From Terramyces sp. JEL0728 (taxonomy: Eukaryota > Chytridiomycota > Chytridiomycetes > Rhizophydiales > Terramycetaceae): DNA of 64,000 bases. Location: positions 124,001 to 188,000 of the forward strand of contig JADIIU010000001.1 of assembly GCA_027603945.1 (NCBI GenBank). Reading direction: 5' to 3'. Positions within the stretch are counted from its first letter, which is position 1. Every line of letters starts with the position of its first letter. The notes below the pieces were generated by a model. That model did no database searches and was not told where the DNA came from. It saw only the letters and a program-made list of their open reading frames with translations. Of this stretch, positions 31,183 through 43,165 are shown piece after piece. Both the position numbers and the translations under genes were made by a program.

Positions 31183-32536
31183 TTACTTTGATTTCTTGGC
31201 GACTTTTGTCCCCTTGATTAATACAAATTTACCTTTACAATTGCTTGCTTTTGCTTTTGTATCTTTTTTTGAATTCCAAAGTTTTTGTCTATGAGTTGCA
31301 TTGAAGCTTCTCTCTTTGCAAGGTTAACTTGGTTCAACAGTTCTAAAACAGGTTTTTCAGGAACAGCGTATTCAGCCATCTTTTTCTCTGAGGTTAGTTT
31401 CAAATTACTAGTCTTTTCTTCGATGTTCAGCAAAATTTGAATATCCCTTTCAGTTACAATAGATATCGATAAACCACCTCTCCCCGCTCTCGCGGTACGA
31501 CCGATTCTGTGGATATAGTCCGTTGCATCTGCAGGCAACTCGTAATTAACGACGGCCTGAACAGTTGGAATATCAAGACCACTACAATTAAATAAAATTA
31601 CCGAGAACCGACATCAGTAGATATCAGTATTGGGACTATTCCACTTTTGAATTTCGCCAGCGAGCCAAGTCTCTCATTCTGGGACATCTGGGAATGGAGT
31701 GATGTTGAACGCAAACCCATTTCTTTGAGCATGATTCGAAGTATCTCACAACCTCTCGGTTTGCTTGCGAATATGATGACTGTCTTTCCTGCAAAATCAT
31801 TTTGTAAAATGTAGGATAGATAAGCTTCTCTAACTCCAGATGGAATAAATAAATATTTTTGATCCAGTTGATCCACTGTATCATATCTATCGTAAAAACG
31901 CATCTACCTCGAGGCACAGCTGTATACAAATGGCTTCTTTGCTGAGGAAAATTGAATCTCCTCGATCTCAGGTGTCATTGTCGCAGAAAATAGCAGCGTC
32001 TGTCTCTTTTTTGGCAACACATCAAATATAACTTCCAAATCGTCTGCAAAATTATCAGTCAACATCCTATCTGCCTCATCCAATACTAAAAATTTGATTC
32101 TCTTAAAGTGGATGGCATTTGCGCTGTTCTTAATATGGTCCGCCAGTCTCCCAGGAGTTGCGACAACTATATGCGGTTTTTGCGCTAATTCAATTGCTTG
32201 TGTCATCATATCCAGTCCGCCAACAATTACGCTTTGTTTTAGTCCAATGTTCGTCCCTAAAACTCTGAACTGCTCCGCAATTTGAAATGCCAATTCTCTA
32301 GTCGGGGTTAACACAAGCGCAAATACTCCAAATGGATCTTCTCCAAGCTTCTGTAAAATTGGCAATGCAAATGCAGCGGTTTTCCCCGACCCTGTTTTTG
32401 CTGAACCGATTACATCCTGACCTTCCAAAATTGGTGGTATACAAGCGCTTTGAATTTCGGATGGATTTTTAATCGATAATTGGTTTAGGGCAGTGATAAG
32501 CCATGGTTTAACATTTATGTTCTGAAAAGTAGCCAT
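31183..32536 (-). CDS. DBP8: DEAD-box RNA helicase DBP8/DDX49-like
   Basis: An ATP-dependent helicase of 40S ribosome biogenesis. Motifs in order: Q motif ([18 protein letters not shown]), I (AKTGSGKT), Ia (PTRELAFQ), Ib (TPGRL), II (DEAD), III (SAT), IV (VIIFASK), V (STDVGSRGLDIP) and VI ([10 protein letters not shown]). Introns: 31887-31907, 31582-31601 and 31213-31232. The last removes 20 nt so that the protein ends [10 protein letters not shown] rather than KVNLY. About 430 aa, as for DBP8. It sits head-to-tail with the next helicase, 29 bp apart. Confidence 0.92.
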
Positions 32537-32565
32537 AAAAAAAATAAAAAGTTTCAAGATTTTTA

Positions 32566-34737
32566 TCAATGACTTCCCCTTCCTCTTCCTCGGGTGGTAG
32601 CTCTGCCTCTAAAAGTCCCTCTTGCTCCTCTTGACGCTCCTCTGCCAGAGTTGTAATTGCCATAACCGCCTCTACTGCCATTGGAGTTTCCATACCCAGA
32701 TTGTTGAGAGCCATAACTTGCTTGAAGCTCTGGCAATTCTTTTGGCACTTCCAATGAAACTCCTTTGCCATCTCTCCACAATTTGCCGCCCAAGTTAATA
32801 GTTCCTTCCTCGACTCTAACTTTTTCTTCGTTTACATCCACTACTACCCCGCAGTAGTCAGCAAGCATCCTCCATGCAATAGTATCCTCATAAGTTAGTC
32901 CAGGATATGATTTTTGAATTATGGATTTAATGTATCCAACATTTCGAATGGAATTTTCAGTTTTAAATAATAGCGTAATGTATCCATTATTAGCCGTTAA
33001 TAATGATCTAGACGGCAACGGCTTGGTAGTGTTACAAATCATAGCCATGGCACATTCAAGTGCCTTAATTGCGTTTCCTTCAAACGTTTCCAGCAATTCA
33101 GTTGCTGCTTGAGTGAAATACGGGAAAACTTTCGGGTCGACCAACTTTAACTCTTCGATATTCTGAGAAGCCCTAGCAGCTACGATATCTGCAGGCTGAG
33201 GAGCACCAATTTGAATAAAATCTACTCCAGCTCGCCTGGTAATGTTTTGGATAAGATATTCTTGGGCTTGCTTGTAGAAAGTAATACAAATACCACTTTT
33301 TCCAGCCCTGCCGGTTCTGCCTGATCTGTGAATGTAAGATTCTACGTCAGATGGTGGCTCGCAATTGATCACCAAATCCACTTCGGGGATATCAACGCCT
33401 ACATTAGAAATATCAACCTCTGGCACAAACGTTGGTGGTAATCAAGCAAGTAAACTTCCCTTCTCTGAACCCTTGCATAGTAGTCTCTCTCTGTTTTTGT
33501 GCAATATCTCCATGCAGAGCCTGTGCTCCCATAGCAACCAACTTTTCATTCATAGCAAGCTCACTAGCTTCAACCTTTGTTTCTACAAAAATAATTGTTC
33601 TTCCAGAGTTACCTCTCCCGTAAACTGCAACGATATCTCCGAGAATATCAGTTCGATTTTGATATCTGGAGGGTAGGCTATAGTGGGTAACTGTCGCTGA
33701 TGTCTTTTGCTTGTTTGTTCCAATCAAATCCAAAGTGACTTTGTCTTTCTTCATGTACTTTTCAACAGCTTGCTTAATCCAATCTGGCATGGTAGCGCTG
33801 AAAAGCAAAATTTGATGAGTAACTGGGTTAGCATCTTCTGCTTTTTGAGTGTTAATTAATTTTAATATTTTGTCCATATCTTCTGCAAATCCAATATCAA
33901 GCTACTATTAGGAATAAATACCATTTGGTCGGCCTCGTCAAGGCAAACAAACCTCAAATCTTTCAGCTTTAAGTTTCCTCTTTCAATGTGATCGATTAAG
34001 CGTCCTGGAGTTCCAACAATCAAATCCAGTCCATCCTTCATCGCATAGTATTGGTTGTCATACCCCGTCCCGCCATACACACAAGTAGATACCAATTCCC
34101 CAGAGCAAATCTGATCCATTTCCTTTTGCACCTGAATTGCCAATTCTCTTGTTGGAGTCATAATTAAAACTCGTGGGCTTCGTCCACGTTTGTTGAATTC
34201 CTTTGGAGATTCAGTGTTTTGTTTCTTTAAAGATTCAACCTATGATTAGTAAGATATTACCATTGGTAAACTGAATGCCAACGTTTTACCTGTCCCAGTT
34301 CTCGCGCGTGCAAGCAGATCCTTTCCCTTCATTACATGGTCGTACGCAGCAGCTTGAATTGGAAAGAATTGCTTTACATTTCTTTCTTTTAGAGATTTCA
34401 ATGTAGATGCTGACAGTGGAAGTGCCTCTAATCTTAGGTTTTCTGGAATGCTATCATCTTCCTTTGCTGCGGAGGGACGATAGTCATCAATGTGCTGATC
34501 CTCTACCACTATAACTTTTTCTTCATCCACTTTAACCTTCTTTGATTTGCTTTTCTTTTCTTCTTTTGGTTCATCATTCTTTCTTTTCTTTGATTCAGAA
34601 ATATCCGCGGTTTCCAGCTCCTTTTCTTTTTCTTTCTTTTCCTTCTTTTCCTTCTTTTGGCTTTTCTCTTTGATTTCTTGCTCTGATTTCTCTTTCTTTT
34701 CCTTCCTTTCCTTCCTTTCCTTCTTTTCCTTGGCCAT
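32566..34737 (-). CDS. DEAD-box RNA helicase of the DDX21/DDX50 (GUCT domain) type
   Basis: A nucleolar RNA helicase. A long Lys/Glu-rich N-terminus (KEKKERKERKEKKEK) precedes the Q motif (FFPIQAAAYDHVMKGKDLL), ARTGTGKT, TPTRELA, TPGRLIDH, DEAD, SAT, ARGVDIPEVDLV and HRSGRTGRAG. Then comes a GUCT domain (SRSLLTANNGYITLLF) and a Gly/Arg/Ser-rich tail (RGAR, RGRGRG) likely to bind RNA. Introns: 34240-34260, 33902-33921 and 33399-33417. About 700 aa. DDX21 orthologues are known from animals, plants and some protists. Confidence 0.9.
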
Positions 34738-34991
34738 TGTAAAATGTATCTTGCAAAAAAACAAAAAAAATATTTCATATCTACAAACGCATTGAAATAT
34801 CAGATGATATTGTCAAGGTATGGCACCGGAGATGGTTCGCAACACCAACCAAAGTCAAGCCTAATCGAAATAAATTATCTTGAAGTTGCTGATTAATCCT
34901 TTCTGGTTGTACCGTTGGAGATATATTTCTAGTCTATAAGGTGGTTGGATATTTCAGGGACTTTCAGACGGCCGCTTTTTAGAATCTAAAA

Positions 34992-36038
34992 ATGTCCCTT
35001 CACCAAACCTCATATGTCGTCGTTACTGGAATATTAGCCTACCTCTCATACAGATATTTTGTTCCTACAGATAATCAATTTATGGGGTCCTTGAAGCAGT
35101 CAAAAAGGAAATTGGTCCATTTCAACGAGGATTATTGGCCAGAGCATGGATATATTGACCTACCTCAAGGAAAGACTCATTACTATCTGCTTGGACCCAA
35201 AGATGGAATCAAAATTGTATTTGTGCATGGATTAGGCACACCACCTCCTGCATTATCTGGATTTTTAAATCAGCTGGCAGAAAAAGGCTTTAGAATATTG
35301 GCTTTTGGTACAATTGAACTAACCTAGAATCCTATGGAAGAGGATATTCTGATTCTCCAGGAACCGATTACAATGAACAGCTGTTTGTCAACCAACTGGC
35401 TTTGGTAATTTTGAAATTTGGATGGACGAATTACAATATCATTGGGTACTCGCTTGGAGGAGCTGTAACTGCTGGATTTGTTTCCAGATTCCCTGAAAAT
35501 GTTAAAAAGGTTGCTTTTATTGCTCCTGCAGGTATTATGAAGGTACTTGAGTGCTTATATAGAAATTACCAGCAATTACGCTGCTAATGAGTACTCCTGT
35601 ACTAGGAAAGCTATTCACTCATACAGTTGGAAGAGAAATCTTGAGAAAAATAAGCACCGCAGGTACTGGGCCAGGATTTACGAATGAAGCGCTGGTATTT
35701 GCACCTAATAATAGGACATCTTTAAGACTGTACAGGGTGAGCACGTCGCCAACAATCCCGGATTCATGCGTGCTTTCAGATCTACTTTGATTCACTTCCC
35801 GTGGGGAGGAATGAGACGAGCATTCAAAACTATAGATGAAAGCCACAAGAATAAAATATTGGGGCTTTGGGGTGCACTTGATGTTGTCGTTCCTGCACAG
35901 TTGTCATCAGAACTGTTGCAGCTGATGCCGTCCATGAAACTAGATTTCAAAGATGGGGTTGGGCATGAGTTGATCTTGGAAGATACTGAATACTGCGTTA
36001 AAGCAATATCTTCCTTTTTCAAAACAAAGACTGAATAA
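34992..36038 (+). CDS. Alpha/beta hydrolase with N-terminal membrane segment
   Basis: About 328 aa. The N-terminal hydrophobic stretch (YVVVTGILAYLSYRYF) may anchor it. The core has VFVHGLGTPPPALSGF, the cap-domain lead ESYGRGYSDSP, the nucleophile elbow IGYSLGG (Ser), a late Asp in GALDVVVP and His in GVGHELI, a complete catalytic triad. Three 20-nt introns are needed: 35308-35327, 35543-35562 and 35695-35714. The last converts an apparent APNNRTSLRLYR end into ALDIFKTVQGEHVANNPGF. The substrate is unknown. Confidence 0.85.
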
Positions 36039-36179
36039 AAATTGAAATGAGTTGAAAATGCGAATCCAAGGGATTCCAGTACCACGATTTTCATGGATCG
36101 CATCCTTCGAATACCACTTGGAACAGGGAACTTTGGGAACTAGGGAACTTATAAAAGAGAAAAACACCAAAGGCCATTG

Positions 36180-37316
36180 ATGCTTCTGCTTCTGCTTTTC
36201 GCTGGCCTTATAGCCATGTCAATCGATAAACCCATCTCTGTATCAATCCACAGAAAAAAAACAAAATCCAGCAAACTGGATAGTATCCTGGTTGGGATGC
36301 AACACACTGTCGCCAAATTAAACCAAGGAAATCCTCCAGCGTTCAACATTATAAATTTCAAGAATGAAAATACGTTGTACGCATGCAAAATTAAAGTATC
36401 ACAACAAGAGTTTCTTGTGGATTTAGACACTGGCAGTGCAGATACCATATTCAGACATCCAAATTGTACTTCGCTGGATGATTCATGCAGTAAAGGTGCG
36501 AAACTAAACCTGGACGACCCAGCAATTGTAGATATCAAAAAGCGTTTCAATATTAATTACAATAACGGGGCTTTTGCAGTTGGAAAGATATACCAGAGTA
36601 CACTGTCTATTGGCACGCTGGTAGCCAGTATTCCTTTTGGCGCTGCAATCAAGTTATCCGATGTCAACATACCAGGTGGACTGCTTGGCCTTGCTTTTGA
36701 CAAAATATCCCAGATATCTTTGGTTTCAGGGAGGTCTGCAAACTTCCTTGATGGACTCGGCCTAAACTTGAACATTTTTTCAATGTACCTGTCAAATTCT
36801 ATCGATGTTGACACTGGCGAAATTATTTTTGGTGGAATAGATGGAACAAAAATTAACGGAAGGGTAACCTACTATCCAGTTGTAAATTCAGGGTTCTGGC
36901 AATTCAATCTAGATTCATTTCAGTATGCCGTCAATGGGTTAGCCGGCAATGCAAGCATTAAAATCAACCAGGCAATCGTTGACAGTGGAACAGCAATGAT
37001 TCTAGTGGAACAAAAAGTTGCCGATAATGTAAACAAGCTAATTGGCGGCACGTTTGACTCTGCAAAAGGAGTTTATCGTATACCCTGCACAGCAGTATCC
37101 GGTCCAGATGTAATATTTCAAATTGGCACCGATAGTTATAAAATCCCTGCTTCTGCGTATGTCGTAGATGTTAAAGATGGCTGTATCAGCGGTATTGCAA
37201 GCGGTGCAGAAAACAGCGGTACTGTTGTGTTTGGCGCTTTGTTTATTCGCCAATACTACACGGTCTTTGATAAGACGAATAACAGAATCGGGTTTGGCCC
37301 CGCGATTCACCATTGA
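36180..37316 (+). CDS. Secreted pepsin-like (A1) aspartic protease
   Basis: About 378 aa, no introns. A short signal peptide (MLLLLLFAGLIAMS) is followed by a basic propeptide and two lobes. The first catalytic site is VDLDTGSADT. The flap holds a Tyr (INYNNGAFAVG). The second site is AIVDSGTAMI. Both Asp are present, but DSG replaces the usual DTG in lobe 2 and DTGSAD replaces DTGSSN in lobe 1. The C-terminus has VVFGALFIRQYYTVFDKTNN, the family hallmark. Probably vacuolar or secreted digestion. Confidence 0.93.
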   Translation: MLLLLLFAGLIAMSIDKPISVSIHRKKTKSSKLDSILVGMQHTVAKLNQGNPPAFNIINFKNENTLYACKIKVSQQEFLVDLDTGSADTIFRHPNCTSLDDSCSKGAKLNLDDPAIVDIKKRFNINYNNGAFAVGKIYQSTLSIGTLVASIPFGAAIKLSDVNIPGGLLGLAFDKISQISLVSGRSANFLDGLGLNLNIFSMYLSNSIDVDTGEIIFGGIDGTKINGRVTYYPVVNSGFWQFNLDSFQYAVNGLAGNASIKINQAIVDSGTAMILVEQKVADNVNKLIGGTFDSAKGVYRIPCTAVSGPDVIFQIGTDSYKIPASAYVVDVKDGCISGIASGAENSGTVVFGALFIRQYYTVFDKTNNRIGFGPAIHH

Positions 37317-37331
37317 TTTTTAATATACCCT

Positions 37332-38066
37332 TTATTTACGGTGTGAGGACAAGAACGATCTTTGCTGCATCTTTTCATTCATGCGATCGGAATTTCTTTC
37401 GGGAGGAAGCGATGAAACTATACTCTTCAATTCCTTTTCATACTGCTCCTCGTGTTCCTTTGTTGTCTTTACAGTTTCAGCTACATTCTTGATTTTATCG
37501 TCAATTATTGTGATTATTTGTTCAGACTTTTTTGCCCTACAATAAAACTTTGAATTACCAGTGAGCCAATCCTTCGAGAAGCTTGTTGATATCCTTGAAA
37601 TCTCTGCCGATTGCATATTCAACCATGAGACATTCCTTCAATTAGTGAAAATTACTCTTTTTTGATCCATCTTCCCAGATATGATATCAGAGTAGATTGC
37701 AGAAATAATCAAATCTTCCAATTCTCTGACATTTCCGATCTGCAATTGTTCCAACAGCATCTTGTATGGTAGAATTTTGTGTTCAGCCAAAGTCACCAAA
37801 GTCAAAAATTTCAACTTTAACAGCTGCTGTGGACTCAATTCTGGCAGCCCTCTATAATCCTGTAACGTTCCATAGCAGAAAATCTCCAATTGTTTCAGTG
37901 CATAAGAGTATGTTGGATTTCCAGCCAATTCCTGAACATTTGGCGATTCCAACAACTCTGAAAAGGAATATACTCCTGGTGCTACTAATGCATCTTGAAC
38001 CAACTGTGCGACTGCAGCTCCATGAGCATTCTTTGCCAGCAAAAGGAAAGGTTCAATCTTGGACAT
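37332..38066 (-). CDS. CSN7: COP9 signalosome subunit 7 (CSN7)-like PCI protein
   Basis: A subunit of the deneddylase complex acting on cullins. Starts MSKIEPFLLLAKNAHGAAVA; PCI helices include QLLKLKFLTLVTLAEHKILP and NVRELEDLIISAIYSDIISGKM. The 20-nt intron 37636-37655 then joins KMDQKE to NVSWLNMQSAEISRIS. A further 22-nt GT-AG candidate (37537-37558) follows DWLT. Splicing it shifts the frame unless the adjacent A run is one base short, whereas leaving it in keeps the frame but inserts seven or eight unusual residues. The end is a coiled coil with SSLPPE. Confidence 0.8.
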
Positions 38067-38086
38067 TGATTACGAAAATTAAAAAG

Positions 38087-39352
38087 TTATATTTTCCCCA
38101 TTTTCACAATTCTTTCAATAAATGTAGAGTCCGATGCAAAAGAATTATCCGGAAAGATCAATTGTTCCTGGCCTCGGTACATGACGGGCTTTCGTACCTC
38201 CAAAACCACTCTCTCTACTTTGTCTTGGAACGGCCCATATAGTATCTGCCTGATTGGAGGCAAGTCAAAAAGCGGTGTCATTAAATTAGGATGTGGTGTG
38301 TGGTGCATATATGTTCCTTTTTTTAATCCTTTTGTCTTTGCTTTAAATACTGGTTTTTTCCTAACTACTGGAGCCGGCTCTCGTTTCTTTTCTTTCATTC
38401 CCATTTGAGGTAGCAAGTCAATTTTACTTGGCTTAGAATGGAATGCCACATTCATGTCCATCAAGATTTCATCATGTGGAACAATCCCAATGGATTCTAG
38501 CACGCTTTCTTTCTTTTCTTCCTTGCTTGGTTCTACATATGCGTCCAAGGTAATCTTTACCCCAACTGCGGTTGATAGTTTGAGCATTTCTTCGTTAATC
38601 AAAAAAGCTGCATATACTGGCCCTGTTTTTTTACCAGAATCAGGTTTGAAGAAAGATTTTGTGCTGCCTGATCTAGATCTTCCATGGGCGGTAGGCTTCT
38701 TGTTTGTTTCATAGAAATCCTTGAATGAATCAGTCTTTCTCAGTTTCTTTTTTCTCCTTTTCCCCTTCTTTTTCTCTGCTGATGGTGCAACTGCTGCCTC
38801 TGCATCTGGCGGTTTCTCCAGTAAATGGACGATGCCATTTCCTCCACGAATCCATAAAGTTGGAATTTTAAGATCGTCATGCACTGCTGGGGGTTCTTCT
38901 TCTACAACTATTTTGTTTCTCTTTTTGGCCGAGCCTCTTCCAAATATTGCAACGGATCCTGGTTTGTCCCCTTCCAATACCTCTTCGGCATCAATCTCCT
39001 TTTTCCCTTTCTTTTTACTTTCGTAATCTTCCTTTTGAAATACTTTAGTCCCTCTTCTCCATTGCTGGTCCGCCTTTGTGGAGGTTTCACCACGCGACGC
39101 ATCATTTTGAATTCCAGGTAAAGACGGCTTTATGCCCTTTGTTGTTTCTTTCTTTCTCTCTTTGGCTGAAAGGACGCGTTCTCTCTTTGTCGGTTCTGTT
39201 GCTGTTGTGATTCGTTTTGAATTCAGTGATTCTTTGGATGTGCCTTCTTTTTGAGGTTTAACCTTTGACAGTTGTGCCTTGGGTAAAGGAGCTGAAGAGT
39301 CTTGTGGAATATTGGGATTGGGCTTCTCTGACGGTTTCTGCTTTGGAGGCAT
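38087..39352 (-). CDS. Unknown Lys-rich protein
   Basis: A 421-aa single-exon protein. The first 200 residues are low-complexity, Lys/Glu/Ser/Pro-rich (MPPKQKPSEKPNPNIPQ). The second half looks folded and conserved, with LKIPTLWIRGGNGIVHLLEK, GPVYAAFLINEEMLKLS and the C-terminal TPLFDLPPIRQILYGPFQDK followed by SDSTFIERIVKMGKI. I do not recognise the family. It is 20 bp upstream of CSN7 on the same strand. Confidence 0.65.
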   Translation of the reverse strand: MPPKQKPSEKPNPNIPQDSSAPLPKAQLSKVKPQKEGTSKESLNSKRITTATEPTKRERVLSAKERKKETTKGIKPSLPGIQNDASRGETSTKADQQWRRGTKVFQKEDYESKKKGKKEIDAEEVLEGDKPGSVAIFGRGSAKKRNKIVVEEEPPAVHDDLKIPTLWIRGGNGIVHLLEKPPDAEAAVAPSAEKKKGKRRKKKLRKTDSFKDFYETNKKPTAHGRSRSGSTKSFFKPDSGKKTGPVYAAFLINEEMLKLSTAVGVKITLDAYVEPSKEEKKESVLESIGIVPHDEILMDMNVAFHSKPSKIDLLPQMGMKEKKREPAPVVRKKPVFKAKTKGLKKGTYMHHTPHPNLMTPLFDLPPIRQILYGPFQDKVERVVLEVRKPVMYRGQEQLIFPDNSFASDSTFIERIVKMGKI

Positions 39353-39467
39353 TGAGCAAAAATATCAACAATGCCCACATTATTCAACTGCAATTAAATG
39401 AAATAATGAGACACATTTATCGAATATTTACTTTGCAACTCTATAATTTTTTGACGTTAATTTTGCA

Positions 39468-42279
39468 ATGATGGAACAGAGCGTACAATTTAAAGAGACA
39501 ATACCAAGCGCAAGCCCGTCATTACGCTCATTTCCGCCTGAATCCTTGGCAAGTAACCAACTACCACCACTTCCATACACTCATAAACCTCTTGCAATTA
39601 CACCCTTAGGATCAAATCCACAGGAGCAATACAGATTAAAAGCAGATTACGGAAGTATTGGAAGTATTTGCGAGATATCAGAGCCGGAGACACCACATAA
39701 TCCAGAGGCACTTGCATTTAAAATATGCCAACATTGCCAAACTTCTTTACTTGGCGCGTTCGATCATTGCTTAGCAAAGAATGGAGAACCAATCCATTTC
39801 GCCTCGTCACACCAAATTAATGAAGAAGAGGACGCTATATTAGGTAGCGAAATGCCGTATTTCGATATTATCAAAGACCCAACCCTAAATCATCAGAAAC
39901 CGCTATTCATGAATCCAAGGGAAAAAATCGAAAGGGATAACTGGGTACTACTCCAAGGCAAACAAAAAGGGATTAAATTGGAAGGCCGCGGCGGAGGAAC
40001 AGTAAAAGGACTTGGCATTCAAAGTGGAAAGTCGTTCTCTGGCACCCTTTATAAGCGAATGCTGGATGCGAAAGAAAGGGAAATCAACCAATTACGGGCT
40101 CATCTGTACGAAATAACGAAAAGAGAACAAGCAGAAAGTATAAATGTCAAAAAATTAAAAAATGCTCTCAACAAATCTGTAAATTATTATGTGTTTGCGG
40201 AAGAATGGCAGAAAAGCGAAAGTTCAAGACTCCAAGATGATATCAAGCATTTGAAATCAGAGATTTCTTCTCTAATGGCATTCCTGATAAATGCCGAAGT
40301 GGAAAAGCAGACGGTTTGAATGGCATTAACCCTAGTTACTGAAATCCATCAAAGATCTTAATGGTGTTATAAAAGATAAAGAAGAGCAGGCACAGAATTC
40401 CTTGAATATTGCGGATGAGATGAAAGGAAAACTTCAGGAATCATTCAAAGAATTTATTGCAATGGATGAAACCATGGTCCAATTGAGAAAGGAAGCTCAA
40501 AAAGGAACAGATGCGGTTGAAGCTAGAAACATTATGCTCCAAAGAAACCTTTCAAAACTTACCGCAGACTTTGAAGTGTCGGCAAAAGATTTAAGACTGT
40601 CAAACAGCAAATGTAGAGAACTGGAATATGAATTGGAGCAAATGACAATTGAACTGAATGTTAAAGGGGATTCTTTGAAAGTGGCTACAGCAACCAATGT
40701 AACGTTAAAAGCTACCCTGGAGTCAACTACTGTAGAGCTGCGAGAGCTGAAAAAGGAACATGAACGAATTATTCTTGCCAAGGCAAAAGTGGAAGCTGAT
40801 TTCCGCGCAGATACTGCAAAGAATGAAGCAACTAAAGCGGACCTAAGAAAATCACTAGCAAAAGTGTCGGCAGATTTGGAAAGTGTAACGAACCAAAGAG
40901 ATGATTTGGATATTTGTTTGAAATCAAACAAACACGAAATTGATAAATTGCACAAGGAAATCAGTTCGCTTACTGATAATCGAAATTACTTGCAGCAATC
41001 GCTGGAAAAAGCTCAAGCACACGCCAAAGCCGAAATTCAAACTAGAGACAATCAGATTCAAGAATTGAACAAGAAAATCACCAAAGACGCTCAAACTCTA
41101 AAGCAAGTGCAAGAGAAAAAAGAACAGCTAATGTTTGAAGTGACAGATCTGCAAAACAATTTAGAAATGGAACTGTCCAATGCAAAGAGATATTTGGAGG
41201 AATTGACTCAAGTTCGGCGATCTTCAGAAGAAAGAATTAATCTCTTGAATGAGCAAGTGGATAAGCTAGCTGCCGCAAAGAGCAACTTGTCGAATGACAA
41301 GAAGCAACTTACTGAAAAAATAAAGACTTTTAGACAGGACTTGAGAGAAAAGGAAGAAGAACTCGAGGAAACAAACAAGAAATTCGAAGAATATCAGAAT
41401 GAAGCCATGTCTGAACATGAAAAATTGGATAGAAAGTTAAAGTCACTACAAGAAGACCACAAGTTTCTAAATAAAACACATGACAGCCTCAAAGAAACGT
41501 ATACAGATACTGTCAAGGATAACATGGGGCTAAAAAAAGACAAGGAGGCATTGCTGAAACGCCAACTGGAGTTGAACTCTGACATTCAATCTGCTAAACA
41601 GCTAATCGGCTCCTTGACTGGCGAGAAAGACAATCTCTTGAATGAACTTTTACAGTGGAAGGAAAATTACAACGATTTAGAACTGAAATTTAAAAAATCC
41701 GTTGAGCAATACGATGCAGTGACCGAAGTGTTTGAGAAATACAGACAAACCTCTGAAGACACTATTTTGAACAAAGACAAAGAAATTCGACTATTGACTG
41801 AAAGACTATTAGATGCAGATGCGCAAATCCGTTCCCTATCCGACAAAAATTCTACCCTCGAAAATACCCTATTAATCACGGAAAGCAAACTGGCAGAAAC
41901 AATCAACAAATTACTCGCCGAGACATCTACGAGAGAAACTCTAGAGGATCAACTGAATACAAACAGATTGCAATTCCACAACGAAAAGAGAATGAGAAGC
42001 GAATTAGAAAGATTGCATTCTCACTTAAAGTATGGGGATACCACAAGAGCAATGAGTTCCTTCTCAGAATGGAGAACTAGGGATAGAAAACTTGCAGATT
42101 TGGCGTCTGGCTTAACAAACGAATCAAAGAGATTGAATGAACTTGTAGGTTTACTGCCAATTCAAAGCGGGTTTGGAAATGAAACCAACTTTAATTGGCC
42201 AAACGATGTCCCCGGCAAAAAGAAGCAAGGGAGACCTCCAAAGTCGCCAGAACGTAAACCAAAGCAATTGGGTCAATAA
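39468..42279 (+). CDS. Long coiled-coil protein
   Basis: About 930 aa. The first 200 residues are Pro/Ser-rich with a small CxxC pair (ICQHCQTSLLGAFDHC). From about residue 200 to 880 the protein is almost uninterrupted heptad coiled coil rich in Lys, Glu, Leu and Asn. It ends in a basic Pro-rich tail (GKKKQGRPPKSPERKPKQ) resembling an AT-hook. One 22-nt intron (40314-40335) joins KQT to LLKSIKDLNG. Basal-body, centrosomal or axonemal proteins share this build, but I cannot name an orthologue. Confidence 0.8.
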
Positions 42280-42301
42280 AAATTGTAATAATATTTTCTT
42301 G

Positions 42302-43153
42302 ATGGATGATATTTGCAATCTGCTCATTTCGATTCTGAAAAACGAAAAGTTGCCGTAAGAGAAGGATTAACAAGTGGAGATCTGGATTTTCTTGTAAATT
42401 ATGCGGATGATAAGCCAATTGCTGTCGAAGGCAACCTGGGGATACCAATCAAGATAATCAAGGAGCTGTACAATTACGCATGGAATGCATACCTGTCCGG
42501 CAAATTAGAGTCAACGTGGATATTAGTAACCATAAATCCAGATTGTTATACAGCTTGGAATAAACGAAAGCAGATGTTGATTATGAACGAGCTGGATCTA
42601 TTAAAGGAATATGATTTTACAAGTTTGCTGCTGACTAAGCATTGTGCAAAATCGATGCTATGGGCCCATAGGTATTTTTCATTAATGTAGACTCTGGGTG
42701 CGAAAAAGGTTGAATCAAGCGTATGCGTTTGAATCAGACCTGAGAATATGCCAGATTGCAGCCGATAGGTACAGATGCAACTATCCATGTTGGCAGTTTC
42801 GTCGAGCTACATGTACAAAGAGCAGTGTAGCTCAAATCCTAGATGAACTACGGTTAAACGCGGAATATGTAAAATCGCATATTAGCGATAGCAGTGGGTG
42901 GAGTTACAGATTATATTTATTTAACAATCAGTTTGAATTTAGAGTGTATCTGGTAGAAGAGATTGAATGGACAAAGGGATTGATTGCCACTTACCCACAA
43001 CACGAATCGCTGTATTTTCATTTGCGTGGATTATGGATATTGTCCAGCAGGTATCATATCAAGCATGATTTGGATTACCTGATGGAGCTGGATGAAAAGA
43101 TCCACGGAAAGTTTCCGCAAATGCTCCAAAAGTATTTCAATAGAATATTGTAA
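42302..43153 (+). CDS. PTAR1: PTAR1-like protein prenyltransferase alpha-subunit repeat protein
   Basis: Contains prenyltransferase alpha-subunit (PPTA) repeats: STWILVTINPDCYTAWNKRK, MLWAHRLWVRKRL, NYPCWQFRR and SGWSYRLYLFNNQ. The N-terminal exon (MDDICNLLISILKNEKLP) joins by the 20-nt intron 42355-42374, and the 19-nt intron 42672-42690 restores HRLWVRKR. About 270 aa. PTAR1 pairs with RABGGTB in GGTase-III, which prenylates Ykt6 and FBXL2 in animals. Whether that holds here is inference. Its stop is 12 bp from the convergent PIP5K stop. Confidence 0.85.
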
Positions 43154-43165
43154 AATTATCTACGT

